In this document: in pieces, positions 1 to 8,022 of the stretch | How positions within the stretch are numbered: the first letter of the stretch is position 1 | Layout of the letters: each line of letters begins with the position of its first letter | Source of the DNA: an uncultured Porphyromonadaceae bacterium | Lineage (GTDB): Bacteria; Bacteroidota; Bacteroidia; Bacteroidales; Muribaculaceae | Direction of reading: 5' to 3' | Length of the DNA stretch: 12,035 nucleotides | Assembly (NCBI GenBank): GCA_905193485.1 | Contig: CAJJOX010000050.1 | Span: 1 to 12,035, forward strand | Translations under genes and position numbers: made by a program | Notes under the pieces: model-generated | The model's database searches: none | Told to the model about the DNA's origin: nothing | What the model saw: only the letters and a program-made list of their open reading frames with translations

Positions 1-3
1 TCA

Positions 4-38
4 CCCTCCGGAGAAAGCTTCCTGCTTCGACCGGAGGG
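4..38 (-). terminator. GC-rich hairpin after trxB, likely terminator
   Basis: CCCTCCGG at 4-11 pairs perfectly with CCGGAGGG at 31-38. The stem may extend inward, because AAGC at 15-18 can pair with GCTT at 24-27. It begins about 23 nt beyond the trxB stop codon on the minus strand, where the leftward operon would be expected to end. The window stops only 3 nt past the stem, so a following U-run cannot be seen and intrinsic termination is inferred. Confidence 0.5.
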
Positions 39-61
39 GGGATGGCGTAAATATGTGAGTT

Positions 62-1003
62 TTATTCCATGGCTGTGATGAAGCGTTCGGCGTCGAGGGC
101 TGCGCGGCAACCACTTCCGGCAGCGGTGATGGCTTGCCGGTAGTGTGGATCGGCGACATCTCCGGCGGCAAACACTCCTGCTACGTTGGTGGCGGTGGAA
201 TGTCCGGTCGTGACGATGTAACCCTGGTCGTCAAGGTCGATGATGCCTTTGAAAATGTCGGTGTTGGGTTTATGACCGATGGCAAGGAAAAAACCGTCGA
301 TTGCGAGATCAAAGTGTTGCTCGATGTCGGTGCCGATGTTTTCAACGAGATGCGCTCCTTCAAGGAATTCTTCGCCGTAGAGGCCGGCGGTGTTGGTGTT
401 GAAAAGCACCGTTATATTGGGCTTGTCAAGCACACGGCGTTGCATCACTTTTGACGCACGCAGATGGTCTTTGCGAACGATCATAAAAACTTCGGCTGCT
501 ATGTTGCTGAGATACAGTGCTTCTTCGCAGGCCGTATCGCCACCGCCCACTACAGCCACACGTTTTTTGCGGTAGAAAAATCCGTCGCATGTGGCACAAG
601 CCGAAACGCCCAGCCCCATGTATTTCTGTTCGTCGGGCAATCCGAGGAATCGGGCTGTAGCTCCGGTGGATATAATCACTGTTTCGGCTTCAATTTCCGT
701 GCCGTCGTCGGCAGTGGCCTTGAGGGGGCGTGAAGAAAAGTCGATTTTCGTGATGATGCCGGGATGTATGTCGGCGCCAAAGCGTATAGCCTGGCGGCGT
801 ATATCCTCCATGAGCTGAGTGCCTGTGGTGCCGTCGGGATAGCCGGGGAAGTTCTCAACTTCCGTGGTGATCGTTAGCTGACCGCCGGGTTGATGCCCTT
901 CGAACAATACAGGTTGGAGATTGGCGCGGGATGTATATAGGGCGGCGGTGTAACCTGCGGGCCCGGAGCCGATAATGAGGCATTTTGTCTTGATCTGTGT
1001 CAT
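62..1003 (-). CDS. trxB: thioredoxin reductase (NADPH), TrxB
   Basis: This 313-residue flavoenzyme would pass electrons from NADPH through FAD and a redox-active disulfide to thioredoxin in the cytoplasm. Its length is typical of the low-molecular-weight bacterial type. Visible motifs are the N-terminal FAD dinucleotide fold GSGPAG (residues 12-17), the active-site pair CATC (136-139), the NADPH-binding glycines GGGDTA (153-158), a basic VRKDHLRAS segment (from 176) at the position that normally binds the NADP 2'-phosphate, and the C-terminal FAD motif FAAGDV (278-283). All expected catalytic parts are present. It is the last gene of the leftward dedA-rpe-ftsK-lolA-trxB run, 47 bp after the lolA-like stop. 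A near-consensus -7 element lies in that gap, so it may also be transcribed alone. The family assignment is secure; operon membership is inferred. Confidence 0.97.
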   Translation of the reverse strand: MTQIKTKCLIIGSGPAGYTAALYTSRANLQPVLFEGHQPGGQLTITTEVENFPGYPDGTTGTQLMEDIRRQAIRFGADIHPGIITKIDFSSRPLKATADDGTEIEAETVIISTGATARFLGLPDEQKYMGLGVSACATCDGFFYRKKRVAVVGGGDTACEEALYLSNIAAEVFMIVRKDHLRASKVMQRRVLDKPNITVLFNTNTAGLYGEEFLEGAHLVENIGTDIEQHFDLAIDGFFLAIGHKPNTDIFKGIIDLDDQGYIVTTGHSTATNVAGVFAAGDVADPHYRQAITAAGSGCRAALDAERFITAME

Positions 1004-1029
1004 TGGATATGAATCTTTAATGCATATGT

Positions 1030-1037
1030 AAAAGATA
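1030..1037 (-). promoter_or_regulatory. possible internal promoter (-7 element) for trxB
   Basis: TATCTTTT on the minus strand matches the Bacteroidetes -7 consensus TAnnTTTG in all but the last base, and lies 26 nt upstream of the trxB ATG. No TTTG is visible about 20 nt upstream at the -33 position, which would fall inside the lolA-like coding end. A short AT-rich match like this can occur by chance. Confidence 0.25.
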
Positions 1038-1050
1038 GAGTAGCAGGTGT

Positions 1051-1668
1051 TTATCTAAGGTCGATAATCTCTGCCCCCGGATAGCTCGCCTTGGGAAAAC
1101 GGAATGTGGCAACGGGGAGTTGTGAGCCTGTCGAAAGTGAGGATATCTTTATCGTGACAGTCTGTCCGGAGGCCATTTTGAGCGTGATCTCCGTCGGCAT
1201 AGAAGTCGATGCGCTGATGGTGACTGTGGCGGAACGGATATCGCTTTTCGATGATATTGCCGTCAAAGATATTTTTTTTGCTGTGGCGGAGCTTGACAGG
1301 GTCTTGGCTTTGTAGCCTTGGCGAAAGGTGTTGATGATTACAAACGGGTTGATCTGTTGGAGTTCGTCGGCAGTAGGTTCTGTGACGTTGACTTCGTTGT
1401 CGGCTTTGATATATACCCATTGTGTGGTTCCGTCATACCATACTGACATGTCGGCTGAGGTCATGAAAAATTTGTCGCCAGCGAGCGTGAGAGTGCCTGA
1501 TGCGGTTCCCGATCCGGGCGAAGAAAGAGTGTAGGAGGCTTTGATTGATTTGGCCGTGCGCACTTTCTGCGCAGTCTTGTCGAGGATTGAAGCGGCATTG
1601 TCGGCACTGAATGCGGGCATGGCCGCGGTCAGGACAAGTAATATGATAAGTAGTGTCTTGCGTTTCAT
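1051..1668 (-). CDS. LolA-like outer-membrane lipoprotein carrier protein
   Basis: This is a periplasmic carrier of the LolA fold, which in the family ferries lipoproteins from the inner to the outer membrane. Starting at MKRKTLLI gives 205 residues, with a clear Sec signal peptide: a basic start, a hydrophobic core, and a probable cleavage after AFS near residue 21. The mature part opens with a helix (SILDKTAQKVRTAKSIKA) followed by beta-strand repeats. WYDGTTQWVYI followed by EVNVTEP and QQINPFVIINTF is the pattern I associate with Bacteroidota LolA-like proteins. The frame is open up to 1803, but that longer start would overlap the ftsK end by 89 bp and bury the signal peptide, so 1668 is preferred. 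It lies 46 bp after ftsK and 47 bp before trxB. Whether it is the main LolA or a paralogue cannot be told here, so no gene symbol is given. Confidence 0.88.
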   Translation of the reverse strand: MKRKTLLIILLVLTAAMPAFSADNAASILDKTAQKVRTAKSIKASYTLSSPGSGTASGTLTLAGDKFFMTSADMSVWYDGTTQWVYIKADNEVNVTEPTADELQQINPFVIINTFRQGYKAKTLSSSATAKKISLTAISSKSDIRSATVTISASTSMPTEITLKMASGQTVTIKISSLSTGSQLPVATFRFPKASYPGAEIIDLR

Positions 1669-1714
1669 GTCTAATATATAACAAAATGTCGGATAGGATG
1701 GTTTGTGTCGAAAA

Positions 1715-4492
1715 TCATTCAAGCATGCGTTCGAATGAATATGAGTCCATGAGCACAGGACGTGGTTTCCCGGCTCCGGTGCTTGCTCCCAACACACCGG
1801 CATTTACAAGCTGGTCGATGATTTTTCCGGCACGGGGATATCCTATGTTGAATTTTCGCTGAAGCAGTGACGCGGAACCCATATTGGCTTCAATGACGGC
1901 ACGTCCGGCATCGGGGAAAAGAGGATCCCGGTCGCCGACAACGGCCCGGACGTCGCCCCCGCCGGCCGCGGGAGTTTCGGGAAGCTCATAGGAAGTCGGG
2001 TACCCGATCTGGTCGGAGATGAAGCGGCAAATGTCCTCGACCTCGTCGGTGTCGATAAAAGCACACTGGACACGGTCGATTACGCCATCGCGCGATATGA
2101 GCATATCTCCACGACCGATAAGCTGTTCGGCTCCGGGGCGGTCGAGGATGGTGCGAGAGTCGTTCATCTGTGTCACACGGAAAGCCATTCGACCGGGGAA
2201 GTTGGCTTTTATCGTGCCGGTGATGACGTTGACGCTCGGACGCTGTGTGGCAAGAATCATGTGTATGCCGACGGCTCTGGCTTTGGCTGCGATACGTGAG
2301 ATCGGGGTTTCGATTTCTTTGCCGGCCGTAAGGATCAGGTCGGCAAACTCGTCGATAATCACAACGATGTAGGGGAGATATCGGTGCCCTTTTTCGGGAT
2401 TGAGTCTGCGGGATATGAATTTCTGGTTATATTCCTTGATTCCGCGCATGCCGGCTTGTGAAAGAAGGGCGTAGCGGTTATCCATTTCGAGGCAGAGGGA
2501 GTTGAGGGTGGCGACCACTTTTGTCGGATCGGTGATTATGGCATTTTCCTCGTCGGGTAATTTTGCGAGATAGTGTCGTTCGATGCATTTGTAAAGACTG
2601 AACTCGACCATCTTAGGGTCGACAAGCACGAATTTCAACTCGGCGGGATGTTTTTTGTAGAGGAGTGATGCAATGATGGTGTTGAGCCCCACCGATTTAC
2701 CCATACCGGTGGCACCAGCCACAAGCAGATGAGGCATTTTTGCGAGGTCGCACACAAACACTTCGTTGGATATGGTCAGTCCCATTGCCATCGGAAGTGC
2801 AGCTGTCGATTCGTGGTAGGCTTTTGACGACAGAACGGTACGGATACCGACTGTCTGCGGATTTTTGTTTGGCACTTCCATGCCTATCGTTCCTTTGCCA
2901 GGGATTGGTGCGATTATGCGAATGCCGATGGCAGACAGGCTCATGGCCATGTCGTCGCCAAGGTGTTTGATCGTGGCGATGCGCGTTCCTTTCTGAGGCA
3001 CGATCTCATAGAGTGTGATCGTGGGGCCTACGGTGGCTTTTATGCTTTCGATCTTTATGCCATATGAGTCGAGGGTGCTGATGATGCGCATGTTGTTTTC
3101 TTCCTTTTCCTCTTCGCTGAGAGTATAGGCGTTTTCGCGTATGTGCAGCAGATCGATCGATGGGAAGCGGAAGCGGCTCAACTCAGCCGTCGGGTCGTAG
3201 GCATCTATGTCGATATCTTCGGCTTCTTCGATTTCAGGGGTGTGTATCTCTACATTTTGTATCTCTACATTCGTCGTGACCGGAATCTCTTTTTCGTCGG
3301 AAGTGACCGGCGTTTCGATTTCTGTGAGATCGGGCATGACGAAAGGCGGTGTGGTTGGCTGCGGTGTTTCATACGGCGATGTGCCGGGTTGAGGCGTTGG
3401 CACTATCGTGGCAGAAGGCTCAATGGCGGAATGTGTCGGCTTTACAATTGTCGGTTCGGGTTGGTTTCGCCGGTCATCGTGTGTGGATGCTGTGGCGGTT
3501 CGGTCTGTGGTGGCCGGTCGGGTATGCACGCCGGTATCGTCGGTTTTAGCGCGGTCGCGTGCGGTGGCAGCGCGTGCGGCCGCCATGGAGGAGCGATAGC
3601 GTTCCGAGAGCATCTGCTTTTGGTTGGAAATGACGGTGCGTAGATGATGAAACCCTTTTCGCAGAGGAGAAGCAAAGATGAGGGCAAGCGCCACGATCAT
3701 CAGAATGCTCACGGCTCCGGCGCCCCATACGGATGCGTTGGTGATGAGCATTTCATTGAAATAATATCCGTGTTCGCCTCCCCAGAATTGCGGGCTGACG
3801 GTATTGTATGTGACAAAACCAATGATGACGGAAATGGCAATCGCCGTGATAAGCGATTTGAACGATAGTTGCCAGAATTTGAAACGATGGAGTCTGACGA
3901 GTGATATGCCGAGAGCGCCGACATAAAACACTATGACGAAACCTCCGATTCCGAACCATCGGTAGATGAGCAGATGCGATAGCAACGCACCGACCCATCC
4001 GGTGACATTTTCGGCATCCTTGGGGTGTGTCGCAATCTCACTGGCAGTGCTGTTCTGGATCATACTCTGATCGGCGGAGCCTGTTGAAAGATATGATATC
4101 GATGCTGCCAGCATGTAGCCTGCGGCGAGGATGAGAATGACACCGAGAAATATGCGCAGACGTCCGTCGGCAAAGAAACGTGAAAAGGTTACGATGGTTT
4201 TGTGTTTGTCGAGGTCGACGGTGTCGGTGTCACCGGTTTGTTCATCGTCGGTTCTGGCATTGTGCGGAGTCGCTTTTTGGTGATGCTCCTGTCCGTCGGG
4301 GCTTGTCTGAGGCGCACGTGGCGGTTTGATTTCTTCAGCGGGGGCGGTGTGTGTCTGTTCGGGGAGGGGATCCGACATATTGTAGTCGATAGTCGGGCGT
4401 TGGCTGTCGGTGGCATTGCGCAGGACATTGTTGTCCTTTTTGCGAAGTGCCGACAGGTCGTAGTCCCCCGGAGTTATTTCAAATGAATCCAT
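1715..4492 (-). CDS. ftsK: DNA translocase FtsK/SpoIIIE family
   Basis: This 925-residue membrane-anchored, hexameric ATPase motor would pump chromosome ends through the closing septum and guide dimer resolution. From the N-terminus there is a hydrophilic, charged tail (1-108) and about four membrane helices (roughly 112-135, 180-200, 212-230, 255-275). Then comes a variable linker rich in Pro, Thr and acidic residues (about 300-440), followed by the motor. The motor shows Walker A GATGMGKS (593-600) and Walker B VVIIDEFADLI (710-720), plus ATQRPSVNVITG (748-759), which is typical of FtsK. A short linker leads to a C-terminal winged-helix gamma domain (about 855-925, with RKFNIGYPRAGKIIDQL) that reads polar chromosomal motifs. 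The N-terminal tail before the first helix is long, and a later Met at residue 39 is a possible alternative start. The gene follows rpe by 55 bp with no clear promoter between, so cotranscription is likely. Confidence 0.97.
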   Translation of the reverse strand: MDSFEITPGDYDLSALRKKDNNVLRNATDSQRPTIDYNMSDPLPEQTHTAPAEEIKPPRAPQTSPDGQEHHQKATPHNARTDDEQTGDTDTVDLDKHKTIVTFSRFFADGRLRIFLGVILILAAGYMLAASISYLSTGSADQSMIQNSTASEIATHPKDAENVTGWVGALLSHLLIYRWFGIGGFVIVFYVGALGISLVRLHRFKFWQLSFKSLITAIAISVIIGFVTYNTVSPQFWGGEHGYYFNEMLITNASVWGAGAVSILMIVALALIFASPLRKGFHHLRTVISNQKQMLSERYRSSMAAARAATARDRAKTDDTGVHTRPATTDRTATASTHDDRRNQPEPTIVKPTHSAIEPSATIVPTPQPGTSPYETPQPTTPPFVMPDLTEIETPVTSDEKEIPVTTNVEIQNVEIHTPEIEEAEDIDIDAYDPTAELSRFRFPSIDLLHIRENAYTLSEEEKEENNMRIISTLDSYGIKIESIKATVGPTITLYEIVPQKGTRIATIKHLGDDMAMSLSAIGIRIIAPIPGKGTIGMEVPNKNPQTVGIRTVLSSKAYHESTAALPMAMGLTISNEVFVCDLAKMPHLLVAGATGMGKSVGLNTIIASLLYKKHPAELKFVLVDPKMVEFSLYKCIERHYLAKLPDEENAIITDPTKVVATLNSLCLEMDNRYALLSQAGMRGIKEYNQKFISRRLNPEKGHRYLPYIVVIIDEFADLILTAGKEIETPISRIAAKARAVGIHMILATQRPSVNVITGTIKANFPGRMAFRVTQMNDSRTILDRPGAEQLIGRGDMLISRDGVIDRVQCAFIDTDEVEDICRFISDQIGYPTSYELPETPAAGGGDVRAVVGDRDPLFPDAGRAVIEANMGSASLLQRKFNIGYPRAGKIIDQLVNAGVLGASTGAGKPRPVLMDSYSFERMLE
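3243..3271 (-). repeat. two-copy 14-bp repeat within the ftsK linker
   Basis: TGTATCTCTACATT occurs at 3243-3256 and again at 3258-3271, a period of 15 bp. It lies in the FtsK linker and encodes consecutive NVEIQ and NVEIH pentapeptides (about residues 408-417). It looks like a small in-frame duplication in a disordered region, where length change is tolerated, and not a regulatory element. Confidence 0.8.
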
Positions 4493-4547
4493 TGTGGTGT
4501 GGAAATGTGGGATGAGAGTGATGAGGACGAGTAGAAGGTTGATCCGC

Positions 4548-5195
4548 TTAAAGCCGCCGCAGACGGGCTATCGTTTCAGCCGGGTCGGGTGATTTAAAGA
4601 TGAAGTTGCCGGATACAAGAATATCGGCTCCGGCATTGACCACGGCAGCTCCTGTTTCGAGGTTGATGCCGCCGTCCACTTCAATTTTGGCTTTCGATCC
4701 GTATTGGTCGATCATGCGCCGCAGGCGCGCCACTTTTTCAACGGCACCCGGGATGAACGACTGGCCGCCAAATCCCGGATTGACCGACATGAGAAGCACG
4801 ATGTCAACATCGGCAATCACATCTTCGAGCATGCATACTGGGGTGGCGGGATTCAGCGAAACACCGGCTTTCATCCCCGCCTCATGGATATGTCCAATCA
4901 CACGGTGAAGGTGTGTGCAAGCCTCCTGATGGACAGTCATGATGTCGGATCCGCAATCGCGAACCTGACTGACGTAGCGGTCTGGGTCGACAATCATCAG
5001 ATGGACATCGAGGGGTTTATCGGTGAGTTTGCGCATATATTTCATCACCGGGAAACCGAATGATATATTGGGCACGAACACGCCGTCCATGACGTCGACA
5101 TGCAACATGTCGGCTTCGGATCGGTTGAGCATGTCCATGTCTTTGTCGAGGGCGCCGAGATTGGCTGAAAGAAGTGAAGGAGATATGACGGTCAT
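4548..5195 (-). CDS. rpe: ribulose-phosphate 3-epimerase
   Basis: This enzyme interconverts ribulose 5-phosphate and xylulose 5-phosphate in the non-oxidative pentose phosphate pathway. It is a cytoplasmic TIM barrel of 215 residues, a normal size. The N-terminal ISPSLLSANL is characteristic. The metal ligands are all visible: H32 and D34 in MLHVDVMDG, H65 in DVHLM, and D174 in EVDGGIN. D34 and D174 also serve as the acid-base pair in the family. The phosphate-binding loops NPGFGGQ (139-145) and the GNFIF segment near the end are present. The reading frame is open to 5252, but the start at 5195 matches the family N-terminus and creates an ATGA overlap with the dedA stop codon. This suggests translational coupling. 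ftsK follows 55 bp downstream. Confidence 0.97.
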   Translation of the reverse strand: MTVISPSLLSANLGALDKDMDMLNRSEADMLHVDVMDGVFVPNISFGFPVMKYMRKLTDKPLDVHLMIVDPDRYVSQVRDCGSDIMTVHQEACTHLHRVIGHIHEAGMKAGVSLNPATPVCMLEDVIADVDIVLLMSVNPGFGGQSFIPGAVEKVARLRRMIDQYGSKAKIEVDGGINLETGAAVVNAGADILVSGNFIFKSPDPAETIARLRRL

Positions 5196-5881
5196 AGTGA
5201 TTGTTGTTGCTTTCGTGGTTTGAAGACGTTGTAGAGGATAAACAGCACGCATAGGGCACCTATTGCCAGTCCGGCGTAGGTGAGATATTGGTTGTAGTAT
5301 TCAACTTTCTGGAAAAGCTGTTCGCGGGTCACGAGCTTGCCGAGCCAATATCCGAGCGCGGCGAGCACGCAATTCCATACCAAGGCGCCGAGGCCGGTGT
5401 AAATAATGAATTTGCCAATGTTCATGCGGGAAAGCCCGGCAGGAATTGAAATGAGTTGTCGCACGGCCGGGATCAGTCGGCCAATAAATGTCGAAATGGC
5501 TCCGTGTTTGTCGAAATATCGTTCGGCTTTGTCGACTTTTTCCCGGTCGATAAGGCACGCGTGCCCGAATCGCGAATCGGCGAACCGGTAAACGATAGGT
5601 CGTCCGATCCAAACAGAAAGCCCATAGTTGATCAACGCTCCGGTTATGGCTCCTGCGGTGGCAAGCAGTAATACGAGGGTTATGCTCACTTCATGGGAAG
5701 TGCATGCAAGATATGCCGCCGGGGGCACGATCACTTCCGAAGGGAACGGAATAAAGGAACTTTCGACAGTCATCAAAGTGAATACAAGAAGATAGACTGT
5801 CATGGCGTCGGCCGACAGGAAATATTTGACAATCAATTCCGGATCGGGGAAAATGCCGGCCAATATCAACGTATCAATCAT
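5192..5881 (-). CDS. DedA family inner-membrane protein
   Basis: This is a 229-residue polytopic membrane protein of the DedA/VTT superfamily. Members help maintain membrane integrity and proton-motive force, and some have been shown to flip undecaprenyl phosphate or phospholipids; the substrate here is unknown. The two family signatures are visible: ESSFIPFPSEV (residues 40-50), with the acidic and proline residues of the first re-entrant loop, and GRLIPAVRQLISIPAG (134-149), with the conserved arginines and prolines of the second. Hydrophobic stretches lie near 25-40, 65-92, 152-180 and 200-220, and the C-terminus is basic (KPRKQQQ). It is the first gene of the leftward cluster. Its stop overlaps the rpe start, and a perfect -7 element lies about 20 nt upstream of its start codon. 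No more specific gene name is justified. Confidence 0.92.
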   Translation of the reverse strand: MIDTLILAGIFPDPELIVKYFLSADAMTVYLLVFTLMTVESSFIPFPSEVIVPPAAYLACTSHEVSITLVLLLATAGAITGALINYGLSVWIGRPIVYRFADSRFGHACLIDREKVDKAERYFDKHGAISTFIGRLIPAVRQLISIPAGLSRMNIGKFIIYTGLGALVWNCVLAALGYWLGKLVTREQLFQKVEYYNQYLTYAGLAIGALCVLFILYNVFKPRKQQQSL

Positions 5882-5901
5882 TTGTCAAGACATTTTGTAA
5901 G

Positions 5902-5909
5902 CAAAGTTA
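5902..5909 (-). promoter_or_regulatory. likely promoter -7 element for dedA-rpe-ftsK-lolA-trxB
   Basis: TAACTTTG on the minus strand is an exact match to the Bacteroidetes -7 consensus TAnnTTTG and ends 20 nt before the dedA ATG, implying a leader of roughly 10-15 nt. No good TTTG is present at the usual -33 distance; the nearest is an ATTG only about 11 nt upstream. An A/T-rich tract lies between. The gene-free spacer upstream fits a transcription start here. Confidence 0.55.
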
Positions 5910-5964
5910 CGGCTTTTTTTCAATAAAACCATATTAGAGGCAATAGAATCATCTTATATGTCGA

Positions 5965-5986
5965 ACATTGGAAATACATTGGAAAT
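5965..5986. repeat. 11-bp perfect tandem duplication
   Basis: ACATTGGAAAT occurs twice, head to tail, at 5965-5975 and 5976-5986, in the spacer upstream of dedA. It lies about 56 nt upstream of the putative -7 element. It may be a chance replication-slippage duplication or a tandem binding site; the sequence alone does not decide. Confidence 0.85.
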
Positions 5987-6147
5987 ATCGAATGTCAACG
6001 TTCAGGCAGATATATAGTCCATGAGCGTTTTGAAACAAAAGAGATTCGCCCCGTTTCTTGTGAAATCGCCAATTTGACACGGAATACAACGGGTATGGTA
6101 GTGGCTCATTTAATGTGAGTTGCCTATCCTTGTGTGAGTGTTTTATC

Positions 6148-7995
6148 TCAGTTGTCGTGTCGGGTTTCGATGAATGAAACCTGAAAGTGTTGGCCTGGAA
6201 AGTGTCGTTTAACTGACATACAGACCTTATTTTTGCCGCGCCTGAAACTGACAGGCACCGCCGGACGCATCCAGTAGAGTTGCTCGTCGGTATAAGGTAG
6301 CTCTTCTTCAAGACGTGCCCACGTGTGATAGTGGAATCGATAGGCTTCGGGTTCGTTCCAACGGGGTGGACACAGCGCAATGCCGTTCACTTCAATCGTG
6401 CCTGAATTGGGCCATTTGCCTTGTGGGGGTATGCCGTCGGAGTTACGGTTGGATCTTGCAGGTGCCTCGAACCCGATTTTGAAATAGCGTACGGTGTCGG
6501 CCGGGCATTCGATAGTGCGTGTAAGTCGGCAAGTGAGATGTATGCCGTCGGGAATTCCGTGCAGACGGCATAAGGCATCAAGATCGAGGACGTCGCCATA
6601 AGCTGAAAATTCCGCATGTAGTGAATCAGCGTCAACTTCGACAAGCCATTCGTTGGCGTGTATGGGAGTCCAGTATGACAATTCGGAACGGAGAAAGCGG
6701 TTGCGGTGATATTCCATGAGATTCTGAAAGGCCTCAAACCGTATCATCCAGGCATCATCAGGAGGCGGTACAATCGTGCCGTGGCGAACAGGTTTGATGT
6801 CATTGGCCTGATTGCCGTGCCATGCTCTTTCACTGAACGCCATAACGGAGCCGGCAAGACCATTGTGCAAGGCTGTGAGTCTTTTGTCGGCCACTCGGAC
6901 ATCGTTCCATAAGCAGATGATTCCGCCGAGGCAATTTCCGCCGGCACGACCGGAGCCTCCAAGTGCGTGGAAAAAAATCTTGGCGGGGAGAAGCAACGGG
7001 TCATAGTTGTTGAGATAACCCATTGAAGAATCGACAAAAGGCACTTTTTCGGGATAAGAGGCCGGAGCGTGGCCGTGTTCTTTCCAAAACTGATGTATGG
7101 TGAGGGAATCGGCAGGCAAACCGGGATCCCAGGCAAGTGTCTTTCGACCGTATCGGCGCAGAAGGCTCTGTGACCATTCCATAAATCCATCGGGATCATC
7201 AATGTGGACTTCGTCTGAGCCTATGTGGATATATGGACAGATGTCGGCCGGAATTTCTTCGCAGAACTCCGCTATGCAACGTTGGAGAATCTCTTTACCC
7301 GCCTCGCTGTCCATTGACACTCCGAAGGTCGTCTGGAAAAAATCGCTGTGTCCCGGCATGTCGATTTCAGGAATCACCATGATGCCACGTTGCCGTGCAT
7401 AATCAATCACATGACGGATTTCATCATAAGTATAATACATTCCCTGATCGCGTCCCGGACGCTGAAATTTACCGTTGTTCAACCGTGGATAAGCTTTGCA
7501 CTCGATGCGCCATGCCGGTTTGTCGGTGAGATGCCATTGAAAGATATTCAGCTTGTAGTCTGACATCAAGTCCAGATATTTCATGATGCGTTCCACACCT
7601 GCAAAATTTCTGCCGTCGTCGTAGAGGAATCCTCTGAACGGGAATTGAGGGTAGTCGGTTAGGCTGACAGCCGGATATGAGCCGTCGGGTTGCCGCAGCT
7701 GACGAAGTGTCTGCAATGCCCATATTATCGCCTGATGGCCATAAGCATCGATTGAAACGCCTTGTGGCGTTATGCGTAAGGTGTATGTTTCAGGAGAACG
7801 GGATTTGTCTACCGGCGTTACGAGTCGTATTCTCGGAACTGTGTCTGTCGGATATATCATGCTGTCGCTAAGCCACGTAATTTCCTGCGGGGTCGGGATG
7901 ACATTAAGGATGGCCGGAGCTTTGTGATCGGCATACATGAATGTATGTGTCAGCGAAATCAAACAGAGGAGTGTGATCGCGAATGTTTTCTTCAT
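6148..7995 (-). CDS. secreted GH20 family beta-N-acetylhexosaminidase-like enzyme
   Basis: The 615-residue product is a glycoside hydrolase family 20 enzyme, expected to release terminal GlcNAc or GalNAc by substrate-assisted catalysis. It has a Sec signal peptide (about 1-22, MKKTFAITLLCLISLTHT) and no convincing lipobox, so periplasmic or secreted placement is likely. Next is a GH20b-like alpha/beta domain (about 30-115), then the TIM barrel from PFRGFLYDDGRNF (119-131). WHLTDKPAWRIE, IPEIDMPGHS (208-217) and HIGSDEV (257-263) follow the family pattern, with D261 and E262 as the catalytic Asp-Glu pair. LAWD (287-290) and LWND (362-365) supply typical active-site Trp residues. About 170 residues after the barrel (from about 440) look beta-rich and I cannot assign them. 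The frame is open to 8025, but 7995 puts the signal peptide first. No SusC/SusD genes or other glycan-use genes are adjacent. The natural substrate is unknown. Confidence 0.92.
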   Translation of the reverse strand: MKKTFAITLLCLISLTHTFMYADHKAPAILNVIPTPQEITWLSDSMIYPTDTVPRIRLVTPVDKSRSPETYTLRITPQGVSIDAYGHQAIIWALQTLRQLRQPDGSYPAVSLTDYPQFPFRGFLYDDGRNFAGVERIMKYLDLMSDYKLNIFQWHLTDKPAWRIECKAYPRLNNGKFQRPGRDQGMYYTYDEIRHVIDYARQRGIMVIPEIDMPGHSDFFQTTFGVSMDSEAGKEILQRCIAEFCEEIPADICPYIHIGSDEVHIDDPDGFMEWSQSLLRRYGRKTLAWDPGLPADSLTIHQFWKEHGHAPASYPEKVPFVDSSMGYLNNYDPLLLPAKIFFHALGGSGRAGGNCLGGIICLWNDVRVADKRLTALHNGLAGSVMAFSERAWHGNQANDIKPVRHGTIVPPPDDAWMIRFEAFQNLMEYHRNRFLRSELSYWTPIHANEWLVEVDADSLHAEFSAYGDVLDLDALCRLHGIPDGIHLTCRLTRTIECPADTVRYFKIGFEAPARSNRNSDGIPPQGKWPNSGTIEVNGIALCPPRWNEPEAYRFHYHTWARLEEELPYTDEQLYWMRPAVPVSFRRGKNKVCMSVKRHFPGQHFQVSFIETRHDN

Positions 7996-8022
7996 GAGAA
8001 ATGCGTTTTGAAATGATAACGG

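Larger units (their letters stand above)
5882..6147. other. 266-bp gene-free spacer between GH20 and dedA
   Basis: This interval holds the putative dedA promoter at its left end and a short tandem repeat at 5965-5986. A weak inverted pair, CCCGTT at 6050-6055 with AACGGG at 6088-6093 and a 32-nt gap, could be part of a terminator for the GH20 gene but is unconvincing. A minus-strand frame stays open through 5949-6147, but it has no start codon of its own there and no recognisable protein. No tRNA or known RNA is evident to the eye. Confidence 0.7.

Noticed and set aside
1669..1803. Longer N-terminus for the LolA-like protein
   Set aside because: It would overlap the end of ftsK and place 45 unrelated residues ahead of a good signal peptide.
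3143..3643. Plus-strand frame of 166 codons opposite ftsK
   Set aside because: It is the antisense shadow of the low-complexity FtsK linker, rich in Cys, Gly and Arg without any recognisable domain.
6050..6093. Inverted pair CCCGTT/AACGGG as a terminator of the GH20 gene
   Set aside because: Only six base pairs with a 32-base gap; too weak to call a terminator.
5949..6380. Minus-strand reading frame of 143 codons overlapping the end of the GH20 gene
   Set aside because: More than half lies in another frame of the well-supported GH20 gene, and the rest shows no domain, no own start and an unnatural composition.
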